DNA from: Halobacillus litoralis
GTDB taxonomy: Bacteria > Bacillota > Bacilli > Bacillales > Halobacillaceae
Length of the DNA: 64,000 nucleotides
Direction of reading: 5' to 3'
Assembly: GCF_020524085.2 (NCBI RefSeq)
Contig: NZ_CP129016.1
Coordinates: forward strand, 3,835,859-3,899,858
This document shows positions 17,627 through 26,305 of the stretch, in pieces. The position numbers and the translations under genes are program-made. Position 1 is the stretch's first letter. Each line of letters opens with the position of its first letter. Below the pieces are notes generated by a model, which had not been told where the DNA came from, searched no databases, and saw nothing but the letters and a program-made list of their open reading frames with translations.

Positions 17627-19051
17627 CTACTGGTTTAAGTTAAGAACGATCAAGCGTTCTTCTGTCATATCTTCGATCGTGTATTTCGGGCCCTCTTTGC
17701 CCCATCCACTATCTTTCACACCACCATAAGGCATGAGGTCGACACGGTATTGAGAAGAGTCATTAACCATGAGTCCCCCAACTTCAACATTTTTCGCTGC
17801 GTAAAAAGCGGTGTCAAGGTTCTGCGTGAATATACCGCCCTGGAGCCCGTAAGGTGAATCATTCACTTCTTTAATACAGGATGGAAGATCAGAAAACGGT
17901 ATCATGCTTACTACAGGAGCAAATATTTCTTCACAAACGACTTTCATATCTGGTTTTACATTTGTTAAAACCGTAGGGTGAAATAAAGCGGCCTCACGAT
18001 TGCCGCCGTGGATGACTTTGGCCCCTGCTGCCTTTGCTTCCTCCACCCATTGTTCGGCACGCTTGGCTTCTTCCTCGCTTATCATAGGACCGACATCAGT
18101 TTTCGGATCATTCGGGTCACCTACATTCAACTTTTCAATGGCTCGGATGAACTTATCCTGAAATACTTCACGAACATCTTCATGTACATACAATCTTTGG
18201 ACAGAAATACAAACTTGCCCGGCAAAAGCATAACTTTTAGCAGCTACGTTTTCTGCAGCTGCATCAAGGTCCGCTTCTTTATCGATAATGACTGGTGAGT
18301 TATTTCCGAGCTCCAGCACGAGTTTGTTCAGACCTGTATTTTGTTTTAACTTCAGCCCGACTTCCGCACTTCCTGTAAACGTGTAAAGGTTGATTCGCTC
18401 ATCTTTCATCATTTGATTTCCAACCGTGGACCCTGAACCAACCACCACATTAAGAAAACCTTTCGGGATTCCGGCTTCTTCGAACAACTTGGCCAATTTC
18501 AACGCGGAAATTGGTGTCTTACTTGCAGGCTTCAAGACTACCGCATTCCCTGCCGCTATAGCAGGTGCTATTTTATGTGCGACAAGGTTGACCGGAAAAT
18601 TGAAAGGGCTGATGGCTCCGACAACTCCCACTGGGACCTTGATCGTAAAAGCCATACGGTTTTCAGACCCTGGTGCTGCCTCTACTGGAACACCTTCCCC
18701 ATGGATCCGCTTCGCCTCTTCTGCTGCCAATTCAAAAGTCTGAGCCGCCCGGTCCAATTCGGTTAACGCTTGTTTGATCGGCTTCCCGGCTTCCATCGTG
18801 ATGACTTTTGCCATCTCCTCCTGGTTCTCTTTCAATAATTCACTCACACGTTTCAATCGTTCAAAGCGTTCGTAAGGAGACATGGCATGCTGTTTATACG
18901 CATGCGTCGCTGCTTCAATGGCTGCATCAACTTCTTTCTCAGACGCTTTAGCCACCTGCGCAAAGGTTTCCTGTGTGTATTTGTTCAATACGTCCAGTTG
19001 ATCATTGGTGTCTATCCATTCTCCATTAATATAGAGCTTATGACGATCCAT
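17627..19051 (-). CDS. NAD(P)-dependent aldehyde dehydrogenase family protein
   Basis: The 474-residue enzyme oxidises an aldehyde to the acid. The Rossmann region (SPFNFPVNLVAHKIAPAIAAGN, residues ~138-160), catalytic Glu in LELGNNSP (~246) and catalytic Cys in GQVCISVQR (~280) are all present. The motif style is closest to the lactaldehyde/glyceraldehyde-3-phosphate (GapN-like) branch of the superfamily, but the substrate cannot be assigned from sequence alone. It is flanked by terminators on both sides, so it is transcribed alone. The ATG at 19051 follows AAAGGAGAG. Confidence 0.82.
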   Translation of the reverse strand: MDRHKLYINGEWIDTNDQLDVLNKYTQETFAQVAKASEKEVDAAIEAATHAYKQHAMSPYERFERLKRVSELLKENQEEMAKVITMEAGKPIKQALTELDRAAQTFELAAEEAKRIHGEGVPVEAAPGSENRMAFTIKVPVGVVGAISPFNFPVNLVAHKIAPAIAAGNAVVLKPASKTPISALKLAKLFEEAGIPKGFLNVVVGSGSTVGNQMMKDERINLYTFTGSAEVGLKLKQNTGLNKLVLELGNNSPVIIDKEADLDAAAENVAAKSYAFAGQVCISVQRLYVHEDVREVFQDKFIRAIEKLNVGDPNDPKTDVGPMISEEEAKRAEQWVEEAKAAGAKVIHGGNREAALFHPTVLTNVKPDMKVVCEEIFAPVVSMIPFSDLPSCIKEVNDSPYGLQGGIFTQNLDTAFYAAKNVEVGGLMVNDSSQYRVDLMPYGGVKDSGWGKEGPKYTIEDMTEERLIVLNLNQ

Positions 19052-19133
19052 GAACCTCTCTCCTTTGAAATAGAGTCTACGACTTTTTCTGTTCCTTATC
19101 CAAGGTTGGATAAACCGACGAATGCTTTAAAAC

Positions 19134-19170
19134 AAAAAAAGCCTGAATGGAGGAAACCCTCCATTCAGAC
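19134..19170 (-). terminator. Terminator of the nucleoside transporter gene
   Basis: GCCTGAATGGAGG and CCTCCATTCAGAC form a 12-13 bp stem; seven T follow on the minus strand. It starts about 12 nt after the nupC-type stop. Confidence 0.9.
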
Positions 19171-19181
19171 TTTTCGGCACT

Positions 19182-20369
19182 TTATAGGAATAATCCTGCA
19201 ATTGTTGCAGAAAGCATAGAACCTAGAGTCGCACCGATAAGAAGCTTCATACCGAAACCAGATACTCGTCCACCTTTGTCCGCATCAATACCTTGAACAG
19301 TACCAGCAATGATACCGATCGAGGAGAAGTTAGCGAAACTTGTAAGGAAGACTGTTACAATACCCACTGTTTTCTCCGATACGCTATCAAGCATATTAGA
19401 GAATTCAAGCATCGCGACGAATTCGTTCGTTACGATTTTCGTACCCATGATTGCACCAGCGTCGACGACTTCAGCAGCTGGAATACCCATCAGCAAACCG
19501 ATTGGTGCAATAATATAACCAAGGAGCTCTTGAAGCGTAAAGCCGTTGAATACAGCTCCAAACACCCAGTTCACAAGTTCAAGAGAGGCGATGAAGGCAA
19601 TAAGCATAGATGCAACGATTAGTGCGATTTTACCACCATCAAGGGCACCATTACCCATAGCTTCAAAGAAACTTTTCGCATTTGAAACGTCTTGAATATC
19701 AACTTTGTCCTCTTCTTTAGAAACTTTAACCGGTGCAATGATGGACGACACGATCAAGGCACTGAACATGTTTAATGGAAGAGCCACAAGGATATATTGA
19801 CTTGGCAACATTCCAAGATACGCACCTACGATGGACGCAGATACAGATCCCATAGCGGAAGCACTAACAATATACAAACGGTTATCATTCAAGTTGTGGA
19901 ACTGTGATTTGATAGCGATCAAAGCTTCAGACTGACCGAAGAAAATACTGTTTACTGCGTTGAAAGATTCAACCTTCGGCAAACCGGTAATTTTTGAAAG
20001 TCCCCAACCAAGATATTTAATAATGAAAGGCAAGATCTTCAGATATGTCAAAACAGAAAGAATGGTTGCGAAGAAAATGATGATCAAAAGAACGTTGAAG
20101 AAGAACACGCCGTTCTCTCCTACTTCTACGCCACCTAGTACGAAGTTAACACCGACCGTTCCAAATTCAATCAACTTGTTGAATCCGGCGGAAATCCCGT
20201 CAATGATCATTTTTCCGATGGTCGTATTGAACATGAATGCCGTAATCAGCAATTGAACGACAATCATGACAGCTACGCCTTTGAAATTAATATTTTTACG
20301 ATCATTGGACATGAGAAAAGCGATTCCAAGAATGATCGCAACAGCAAGAATACCTAAAAGAATACCCAC
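19182..20369 (-). CDS. nupC: Concentrative nucleoside transporter (NupC/CNT family)
   Basis: The 395-residue protein imports nucleosides by H+ or Na+ symport. Its hydrophobic segments, length and signature region (NSIFFGQSEALIAIKSQ, near 145-160; and MGTKIVTNEFVAM, near 310) are those of bacterial CNT transporters such as NupC of B. subtilis. Whether it prefers pyrimidine or purine nucleosides cannot be told. The start is GTG at 20369, 8 nt after GGGGAGG. A cre-like site lies about 37-50 bp upstream, suggesting repression by CcpA on good carbon sources. Confidence 0.88.
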   Translation of the reverse strand: MGILLGILAVAIILGIAFLMSNDRKNINFKGVAVMIVVQLLITAFMFNTTIGKMIIDGISAGFNKLIEFGTVGVNFVLGGVEVGENGVFFFNVLLIIIFFATILSVLTYLKILPFIIKYLGWGLSKITGLPKVESFNAVNSIFFGQSEALIAIKSQFHNLNDNRLYIVSASAMGSVSASIVGAYLGMLPSQYILVALPLNMFSALIVSSIIAPVKVSKEEDKVDIQDVSNAKSFFEAMGNGALDGGKIALIVASMLIAFIASLELVNWVFGAVFNGFTLQELLGYIIAPIGLLMGIPAAEVVDAGAIMGTKIVTNEFVAMLEFSNMLDSVSEKTVGIVTVFLTSFANFSSIGIIAGTVQGIDADKGGRVSGFGMKLLIGATLGSMLSATIAGLFL

Positions 20370-20405
20370 AATAAGTCCTCCCCTAATTGTTAAATAAAGT
20401 ATTTA

Positions 20406-20419
20406 TGAAAATGCTTACA
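20406..20419. promoter_or_regulatory. cre-like CcpA site upstream of nupC
   Basis: TGAAAATGCTTACA (reverse TGTAAGCATTTTCA) matches the catabolite response element consensus TGWAANCGNTNWCA at all but one position. It sits between the gene start and the upstream region, where binding would block transcription. CcpA control of nucleoside uptake is known in Bacillus; here it is inferred. Confidence 0.5.
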
Positions 20420-20604
20420 TCAAGTAATTCCACTATGGATTTTATCAGGTTGTCAGACGTCATGCAAGGTTTATTTGTATGTAATAAATAACAAATCATG
20501 ACATGCTAGTCATCCTATGCTTTAATATGCCTTTATTTAAAAGGGTTTATCCTCTTTTAAGGATCTTAATAAATTTTTGTCATATGGGTATACACTTGTA
20601 CACA

Positions 20605-20638
20605 TAAAAAAAGAAACGCCAAAAGCGTTTCTTTTTTT
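20605..20638 (-). terminator. Terminator of the siderophore permease genes
   Basis: AGAAACGC and GCGTTTCT pair around CAAAA, with long A and T runs on either side. It overlaps the end of the yfhA-type gene. Confidence 0.88.
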
Positions 20639-21631
20639 CTATGACTTCTGCATTTTTCTCAATAAGAACAAAAAGTACGGGGCTCCAATCACAGCAGTAA
20701 AAATTCCTGCTGGGACTTCTGTAGGCGGAAACAAGCCTCGCCCCAAATTATCAGCAACCATTAAGAGGAACGTACCTGTTAGCGCTGAAACAGGAAGCAG
20801 ATAGATATGCTTATTCCCTACCAGTTGGCGGGCAATATGCGGAGCAATTAACCCGACGAATCCAAGTGTACCGACCACTGCTACTGAGGCACCTGCAAGG
20901 ATCACTGCTATAATCAATAATAGCAGTCTCGCTTTTCGAACAGGTTCGCCGAGCCCTTCTGCGACATCGTCTCCAAGACTAAGAACATCAAGCTTTGGTG
21001 CTAGAAAAAGCGTAATCGGAACAACAATCACAATCCAAGGCAGCAGCAGCCACACATCTGTCCAATCTTTCCCCCATAAGCTGCCGGTCAACCAGACCAG
21101 AGCTGCATTCGTCTCCAACGGAAATTTAACGGTCAGAAACTGAATTCCCGCCTGACAAATCGCTCCTAACGCAATACCAACAAGGGCAAGCGTCGCTGGC
21201 TGGACGCCTCTTTTAAAAGCGAAAAGATAAAGACCGATTGTGACTAACCCCGCTCCTAAAAATGCGGCAATCGGAAGGCCGATAACAGGCAAAGAAGGAA
21301 AGAGGATGATTACAGCGGCGGCTGCAAATCCAGCACCTTTGGTAATCCCAATAACATCCGGAGAAGCAAGAGGATTCCGGATAATCCCCTGCAGTATGGC
21401 GCCTGATATCCCTAGTCCAGTGCCCACCAACAGGCTCATAATGATCCGTGGCAAACGGAAATTCTCAATGATGTACCCGCTTCCTCCTGCATCCACTCCA
21501 ACAAAATAGTTGTATATGGAACCAGGCGGAATCCAAACAGCACCGACACCAATAGAAAGAAAGGCTCCTAACAAGATGAGTATGGAAAGGGAAATAATAA
21601 TTGTCGTCGGATGCATCTTTTTTAAGCTCAT
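20639..21631 (-). CDS. yfhA: Iron-siderophore ABC permease (FecCD family, YfhA-like)
   Basis: The 330-residue protein has about ten membrane helices and the FecCD-family motifs GIIRNPLASPDVIGI (near 85-100) and GTLGFVGLIAPHIAR (near 250-265), which contacts the ATPase. It pairs with the adjacent permease to form the membrane channel for ferric siderophores. Its ATG overlaps the preceding stop by 4 nt. The gene order binding protein-permease-permease without an ATPase gene matches B. subtilis yfiY-yfiZ-yfhA, which borrows the separately encoded ATPase YusV; this is inferred here. Confidence 0.87.
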   Translation of the reverse strand: MSLKKMHPTTIIISLSILILLGAFLSIGVGAVWIPPGSIYNYFVGVDAGGSGYIIENFRLPRIIMSLLVGTGLGISGAILQGIIRNPLASPDVIGITKGAGFAAAAVIILFPSLPVIGLPIAAFLGAGLVTIGLYLFAFKRGVQPATLALVGIALGAICQAGIQFLTVKFPLETNAALVWLTGSLWGKDWTDVWLLLPWIVIVVPITLFLAPKLDVLSLGDDVAEGLGEPVRKARLLLLIIAVILAGASVAVVGTLGFVGLIAPHIARQLVGNKHIYLLPVSALTGTFLLMVADNLGRGLFPPTEVPAGIFTAVIGAPYFLFLLRKMQKS

Positions 21632-22647
21632 GCCGCTCTCCCTCCCTTACTAGCCAAGTATAAGAAAAATGGGGCTCCGAGTAGCGCTGTTACTATCCCC
21701 ACCGGTGACTCTGCTGGAAATGAAATGAATCTTGAGAGGACATCAGAGATTGTTAATAATGCCGCACCAAATACTGCTGACACAGGTAGGACCACGCGAT
21801 AATCTGATCCCATCAGCTTTCGTACAATATTTGGTATGATCAAGCCTACAAAACCGATTGGACCAGCAACAGCCACAGAAATTCCGGCTAATAGGATGAC
21901 TAAGATGGCCGATGAAGCCCGGATCCACCCAATTCTCTGTCCTAACCCCCTTGCTACATCGTCACCTAATCCAAGAATCGTCAGCCCTTTGCCTAGAAAT
22001 AGTGCTCCGATGAGCCCGGTCAATGACCAGGGAATCATCAAGTGGACATCGGCCCAGTTACGACCATCGATGCCACCGGCTAGCCAAAAAAGAACATCTT
22101 CCGTCGATGTTTCATGAAAAAGGACGATGCCTTCAATTAAAGAGGAAAGAAACAAGTGGACAGTAATTCCGGCCAATGCCAATTTGACAGGCGTCATCCC
22201 TCCACCTGTAGAAGAGAGCGAATAGACTATCGCTCCTCCGACGGCTGCACCTATAAATGCGAAATATACGAGTGTGGAAGAACCAAGTCCAGTAAAGAGT
22301 ACAACTCCGGCGACCACCATTAACGAAGCCCCTGCATTGACTCCGAACACTTGAGGGGAAGCTAAAGGGTTGTTCGTAATCGCCTGCATGATCCCTCCAG
22401 CAATAGCTAAACAGGCGCCGACAATGATTCCTATAAGAGCTCTTGGTAAGCGAATCGTATGGATGATGGAAGCGGCTTTTCCTTCATCTGGAGCAAGCAA
22501 AAGTTTCACCACATCAGCAAAAGGAATCGCATAGGCACCAATACTTAAACTTGCGATAAAACTCGCAATAAGAATTAAAATCCCCGACAAAAAAATAAGG
22601 GCCATTTTATATTTAACTACGGATGACTGCTCAGTTATGTGCTGCAC
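21628..22647 (-). CDS. yfiZ: Iron-siderophore ABC permease (FecCD family, YfiZ-like)
   Basis: The 339-residue protein is the first of two FecCD permeases. It has about ten hydrophobic helices, the motif MQAITNNPLASPQVFGVNAG (near 90-110) and GPIGFVGLIIPNIVRKL (near 260-276). The start is GTG at 22647 after ATAGGAG, 7-8 nt upstream. It follows the binding-protein gene by about 105 bp that contain a hairpin, so it may be transcribed by partial readthrough from the Fur-controlled promoter. It ends by ATGA overlap with the second permease gene. Confidence 0.87.
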   Translation of the reverse strand: MQHITEQSSVVKYKMALIFLSGILILIASFIASLSIGAYAIPFADVVKLLLAPDEGKAASIIHTIRLPRALIGIIVGACLAIAGGIMQAITNNPLASPQVFGVNAGASLMVVAGVVLFTGLGSSTLVYFAFIGAAVGGAIVYSLSSTGGGMTPVKLALAGITVHLFLSSLIEGIVLFHETSTEDVLFWLAGGIDGRNWADVHLMIPWSLTGLIGALFLGKGLTILGLGDDVARGLGQRIGWIRASSAILVILLAGISVAVAGPIGFVGLIIPNIVRKLMGSDYRVVLPVSAVFGAALLTISDVLSRFISFPAESPVGIVTALLGAPFFLYLASKGGRAA

Positions 22648-22719
22648 GTCAATTCTCCTATCTATATACTCTTTTCACCATATCACAAACGATAGGATAG
22701 CGTCTTCTGATAAAAAAGG

Positions 22720-22748
22720 AAAGAGCGAAGGGCCTCCCTCCGCTCTTT
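22720..22748 (-). terminator. Hairpin between the binding-protein and permease genes
   Basis: AAAGAGCG...CGCTCTTT forms a stem followed on the minus strand by CCTTTTTTATC. Its position within the siderophore gene cluster suggests partial termination, giving more binding protein than permease. Confidence 0.7.
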
Positions 22749-22754
22749 GAACAG

Positions 22755-23711
22755 TTATTCTTCATATAAATAGTTGATGGCGTCCTCTAGAATTTTTTCA
22801 GATGAAATTAATCCTCGGAAACGGGACCACATGTTACGATCGACCTCGTGGACCTCTCCATTTTCCACAGCTGAAATACCCTGATACAATTCATTGCTTT
22901 CCCACTCATCAACAACCGTTTGATCACCAGCGACCATATGGAACATTACATCTGGATTGAATTCAACCACTTGTTCCAAGTTGATTTTATTGTAGCGTTC
23001 GTCTCCGCTCTGGATCGCGTTTTTCAAACCAATAGATTCCAATAAAGAGCCTGTGTAAGATTCCATGTTGTGTGCGAAGTAACCGCTGTCCGCCACTACT
23101 GCTGGAAGGACGGTACGCTCCTCGTCCTCAGGTACCTGCGCTCGAAGCTCTTCCATTTTTGCCTCATGATCGGCTAGAACTTCTTCACCTTTTTCTTCCA
23201 TACCCATGGCTTTTGATACGGTTTCGAAGCTTGAAATAATACCCTCATAATCAGCCGCTAGAGAAGGAAGAATGATCGTCGGAGCAATATCAGACAACTG
23301 ATCATAAATATCTTTGTGTCTCTTCATATCCGCAATGATCAAGTCAGGTTGAAGGGAACTGATGACTTCTAAGGAAGGCTGCTTTCTCGTACCTACTGAT
23401 GTATAGTCACCGATTTTCTCACGGATCGGTTCGATGATGCGTTCTGTATCATCATCGTCTGCGATGCCGACAGGTGAAACACCTAAAGAAGCAAGGTTGT
23501 CAACGAATGAAAACTCAAGAGCAACGACCTTCTCAGGCTGACCTTTAATTTCGGTCTCTCCCATCTCATGTTCAATTACGCGTGTATCTTCCGTGGCTTC
23601 ACTGCTTTTATCCTGAGTGTCTTCTGAAGTTTGATCTTCTGAAGAACTTCCACATGCCGTGACAATTAGGATAAGAGCGAGCATAATAAACGAAAATAAA
23701 ATTTTCTTCAT
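22755..23711 (-). CDS. yfiY: Iron-siderophore substrate-binding lipoprotein (YfiY-like)
   Basis: The 318-residue protein starts with a lipoprotein signal (MKKILFSFIMLALILIVTAC, lipobox VTAC), then a Ser/Asp/Glu-rich tether to about residue 45 and a type III periplasmic-binding fold (motif EKVVALEFSFVDNLASLGV near 60-80, and the Arg-containing WSRFRGL near the C-terminus). It captures ferric siderophores and passes them to the YfiZ/YfhA channel. B. subtilis YfiY binds schizokinen and arthrobactin; the ligand here is not known. The start at 23711 has GGAGG 8 nt upstream; a Met 15 nt earlier overlaps the ribosome site. A perfect Fur box lies just upstream. Confidence 0.88.
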   Translation of the reverse strand: MKKILFSFIMLALILIVTACGSSSEDQTSEDTQDKSSEATEDTRVIEHEMGETEIKGQPEKVVALEFSFVDNLASLGVSPVGIADDDDTERIIEPIREKIGDYTSVGTRKQPSLEVISSLQPDLIIADMKRHKDIYDQLSDIAPTIILPSLAADYEGIISSFETVSKAMGMEEKGEEVLADHEAKMEELRAQVPEDEERTVLPAVVADSGYFAHNMESYTGSLLESIGLKNAIQSGDERYNKINLEQVVEFNPDVMFHMVAGDQTVVDEWESNELYQGISAVENGEVHEVDRNMWSRFRGLISSEKILEDAINYLYEE

Positions 23712-23731
23712 ATGTAATACCTCCATTGTTA

Positions 23732-23748
23732 TTGATAATCATTATCAA
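23732..23748. promoter_or_regulatory. Fur box of the siderophore operon
   Basis: TTGATAATCATTATCAA is a perfect 8-1-8 palindrome containing the Bacillus Fur 7-1-7 core TGATAAT-N-ATTATCA. It lies 12-28 bp downstream of the -10 and 20 bp before the yfiY start, so iron-loaded Fur should block transcription. Confidence 0.92.
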
Positions 23749-23759
23749 ACGCTTCATTT

Positions 23760-23788
23760 ATCATACTTAAAAATGGAATAATTGTAAA
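23760..23788 (-). promoter_or_regulatory. Promoter of yfiY
   Basis: On the minus strand TTTACA (23783-23788) and TATGAT (23760-23765) are 17 bp apart, each one mismatch from consensus. The Fur box follows at the expected initiation region. Confidence 0.65.
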
Positions 23789-23797
23789 GGGTACAAC

Positions 23798-23834
23798 AAA
23801 AGGACTGCCGCCTCCAATAGAGCGACAGCCCTTC
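23798..23834 (-). terminator. Terminator of the LysM-CAP gene
   Basis: On the minus strand AAGGGCTGTCGC pairs with GGCGGCAGTCCTTTT, with a T-rich tail. It starts 5 nt after the stop codon. Confidence 0.75.
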
Positions 23835-23837
23835 CAT

Positions 23838-24461
23838 TTATTGCGAAATAAACATCTGGGTCCAATAATGACCGTAACTTCCACCCTCTGCGTACCCTAC
23901 GCCAATCTGTCTTAAATTCGGATCTAGAATGTTCTTCCTATGCCCAGGGCTATTCATCCATCCATTGACCACTTCCTGTGGCGTTCGTTGACCGGCAGCG
24001 ATGTTTTCTGCCGCACGATTGTAGGAGATATTGAAATCTCTCATCATATCAAACGGTGAACCATAGGTAGGAGACGTGTGGGAAAAGTAATTCTTATTCG
24101 CCATGTCTCTGGACTTGTACCTGGCTACGCGTGATAACTGCCAGTTGGCCTTTAATGCAGGGAGACCGTTTTTCGCTCGTTCCTGGTTCGTCAAGTCAAT
24201 GACTTGGCTTTCAACTGATTTGATATCCCCTTTCAGAGGGATGGTTACCCTGTCTCCTGGATAAATGAGATCAGGATTGTCGAACTGTGGGTTTGCATTG
24301 ATGATTTCACTCAAACCAATCTTGTATTTTTTTGAGATTTTCCATAATGTGTCCCCACTCTTAACTGTGTAAGTATCCGTTGCTGCTTGGGTCATTTGAG
24401 GGGTTTGAACAAACAACACCGCAGCAAAAATGATCGCGCCAAACCACATCCATACTTTCAA
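23838..24461 (-). CDS. Secreted LysM plus CAP (SCP/PR1) domain protein
   Basis: The 207-residue protein has a signal peptide (1-26, ending TQAA), a LysM domain that binds cell-wall glycan (about 29-75: YTVKSGDTLWKISKKYKIGL to IYPGDRVTIP), and a CAP domain (85-207) with the conserved motifs YFSHTSPTYGSPFDM, AENIAAG, VNGWMNSPGHRKNIL and YGHYWTQMF. Its layout resembles YkwD-type proteins of bacilli, several of which are linked to spore coat or cortex. The molecular function of bacterial CAP domains is largely unknown. The start ATG is preceded by GGAGTGAG. It is flanked by terminators. Confidence 0.88.
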   Translation of the reverse strand: MKVWMWFGAIIFAAVLFVQTPQMTQAATDTYTVKSGDTLWKISKKYKIGLSEIINANPQFDNPDLIYPGDRVTIPLKGDIKSVESQVIDLTNQERAKNGLPALKANWQLSRVARYKSRDMANKNYFSHTSPTYGSPFDMMRDFNISYNRAAENIAAGQRTPQEVVNGWMNSPGHRKNILDPNLRQIGVGYAEGGSYGHYWTQMFISQ

Positions 24462-24549
24462 GTGCTCTCACTCCTTTTTTAGTGTCAGATGTAGTGTGGC
24501 TCACACTGATAAAATTATGTATGTAAAGGAAAAGTTTAGAAATTAAAAC

Positions 24550-24578
24550 GCACCCACCGGTGGTCAGTCGGTGGGTGC
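24550..24578 (-). terminator. Terminator of the ger operon 2 / lipoprotein unit
   Basis: GCACCCACCG and CGGTGGGTGC form a perfect 10-bp stem, followed on the minus strand by GTTTTAATTTC. It lies 27 nt beyond the lipoprotein stop codon. Confidence 0.75.
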
Positions 24579-24604
24579 TATACCATAGGGGAGGTATAAT
24601 CATT

Positions 24605-25102
24605 TTATGAATGAAACGAGCGGGCCACTTCAACCAATTGTTGTCGTGTCACACTCTGTTCATTACCTTCTTCAGACGCCACACTGGCGCGGTAAGTCAT
24701 TAAATACGTCACACCATCTTTTTTCCAAGTTAGTTTCTTGGAAAAGCGGTTATTTTCGTATTGGCCGTCTAGATTTTCAAGGATGGAAAGCTCTTCCGGA
24801 TCTATCCACGGAGTATTAATTTCCCCTTGAGAAAATTGAATGGTCAGCAGATCATTATCAGGCGTATAAAAACTCAAGTCCATCAACTTTGAACCTCCAT
24901 CCTGATAGATGTCTGTCACGACGCTTATCATAGGTATAGGAATGTACTCAGGAAGCTCGGGTTGAAAGTCTAATTGTTCCACAGCCGAAGACACCTTTTC
25001 TACATTATAAGAATGGTATCCACTAGGCACCGCATGAGTTTTATTATTACAAGCACTGATTGCCACCAAGCAGAAAATTAACACACCAAATCTTTTCCAC
25101 AC
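24605..25102 (-). CDS. Putative lipoprotein of unknown function
   Basis: I do not recognise this 165-residue protein. It has a lipoprotein signal (MWKRFGVLIFCLVAISAC, lipobox ISAC) and a hydrophilic mature part with a motif LDFQPELPEYIPIPMISVV followed by several beta-strand-like stretches (LLTIQFSQGE, VTYLMTYRAS), suggesting a small beta-rich extracytoplasmic domain. The start is GTG at 25102, 8 nt after GGGGGA; the frame is open further upstream but without a ribosome site. It lies about 80 nt downstream of the second gerC-type gene on the same strand with no clear terminator between them, so it may be expressed with that operon. Confidence 0.72.
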   Translation of the reverse strand: MWKRFGVLIFCLVAISACNNKTHAVPSGYHSYNVEKVSSAVEQLDFQPELPEYIPIPMISVVTDIYQDGGSKLMDLSFYTPDNDLLTIQFSQGEINTPWIDPEELSILENLDGQYENNRFSKKLTWKKDGVTYLMTYRASVASEEGNEQSVTRQQLVEVARSFHS

Positions 25103-25183
25103 AATGCTTTCCCCCGTCATTACTATGTTTCTAATATAGAGACGAGATAACTCCCAAAAAGGTTTCACATAGATGAAAAAAAA

Positions 25184-26305
25184 TTAATTAATGATTCCAT
25201 GCTGGATGACTTCCACTTTCACGGTTGGTTTAATGGATATTTCCGGATACTCTTCCTTCCAGTCTAATTTTTTCCAAGTATCAGGATGATAGGCTTTCAC
25301 TCTTCTTCCGATGCCAAAAACATCACTGTTCGCTCCTTGAAGCTGAGCGATAATATCTACAGAATCTTCGGTGAGTGTTTCTGAGAGCTTCTTACCGATT
25401 TCCTCAACTCTCCCTTTTACGTACAAATGATCCGAGGGGTATTCGACAATCTTCACTTTCATATCGAGATTGATGCTTACTGAAATTTCCCCATCTTCAT
25501 TTTTAATGTTCATTTTACGATCGTTTTGAGAAACTTCCACAGTAACATAATCCAAAATTTCTTCCTCTTTGTTATCATCGATTTTTTCCGTCAAATGGGC
25601 GTCTCTTCCCTTGACCCCTTGCAAAAGCATATACAATGTCGTTTGTTCCGCATCAATCTTTTCACCTGTGTAGGCTTTATCATGAAATAACCCCATACCG
25701 CTAAAAGTTAGGAGACTCCCATCATCTTCTATTTTCAACATAGGGACTGAGAAATCAATTCCAGGTTCCAACAATTCAGCACAAAGCAGCTGAAGGTTCT
25801 CACCTGTCGCATGAGTGGATGAAATTGCAGCTTCCAGCAGCCCGCCGACGTAGTTGCTAATTCTTGTAGCTCCACTATGATTCATACTTATAACATCCTT
25901 AGCTGTTCCTTCTTCTACAACGGCAAGATAGGCATTCAAGTTGCTGCGAGAGTTTCGATACATATCATCAAGAATGGGATAGATGTTCTTCTCAGCAAGG
26001 TCTTGCCCTAATATTACTACTTTAACTTTTGATGGATCATAAGACTCTGAGATCATGCGGTCAATCTTATTTCTTGCTTGTAAAGGAGTACTGGCAGAAG
26101 TTGATAATACTTGGAGGCTTTCACTACCCGCCCCCTCCGATGACCTACTCACCGTAGGTATGGAGACAGTCTGTATAATTTGTCCTTCCTCTCCTTGATC
26201 AAACCCGAGCGAAAGTACCAGCTTTACATTTTTAAACTGTTTTTCATCCCAACACCCCGTAAGAAATAGGAGAACGGCCATAACAATGACCAAGTACCTT
26301 CTCAT
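25184..26305 (-). CDS. Spore germinant receptor C subunit lipoprotein (GerC family), operon 2
   Basis: The 373-residue protein has a lipoprotein signal peptide with lipobox LTGC and the GerC hallmark GCWDEKQFKNVKLVLSLGFD right after it. The typical IEKDVISMNHSG-like and AQLQGANSDVFGIGRRVKAY segments (near 320-345) are present. The start is the ATG at 26305, 8 nt after GGAGGGG and overlapping the B subunit stop by 4 nt. It anchors and supports the A and B subunits in the inner spore membrane. It is more classical in sequence than the C subunit of operon 1. Confidence 0.91.
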   Translation of the reverse strand: MRRYLVIVMAVLLFLTGCWDEKQFKNVKLVLSLGFDQGEEGQIIQTVSIPTVSRSSEGAGSESLQVLSTSASTPLQARNKIDRMISESYDPSKVKVVILGQDLAEKNIYPILDDMYRNSRSNLNAYLAVVEEGTAKDVISMNHSGATRISNYVGGLLEAAISSTHATGENLQLLCAELLEPGIDFSVPMLKIEDDGSLLTFSGMGLFHDKAYTGEKIDAEQTTLYMLLQGVKGRDAHLTEKIDDNKEEEILDYVTVEVSQNDRKMNIKNEDGEISVSINLDMKVKIVEYPSDHLYVKGRVEEIGKKLSETLTEDSVDIIAQLQGANSDVFGIGRRVKAYHPDTWKKLDWKEEYPEISIKPTVKVEVIQHGIIN

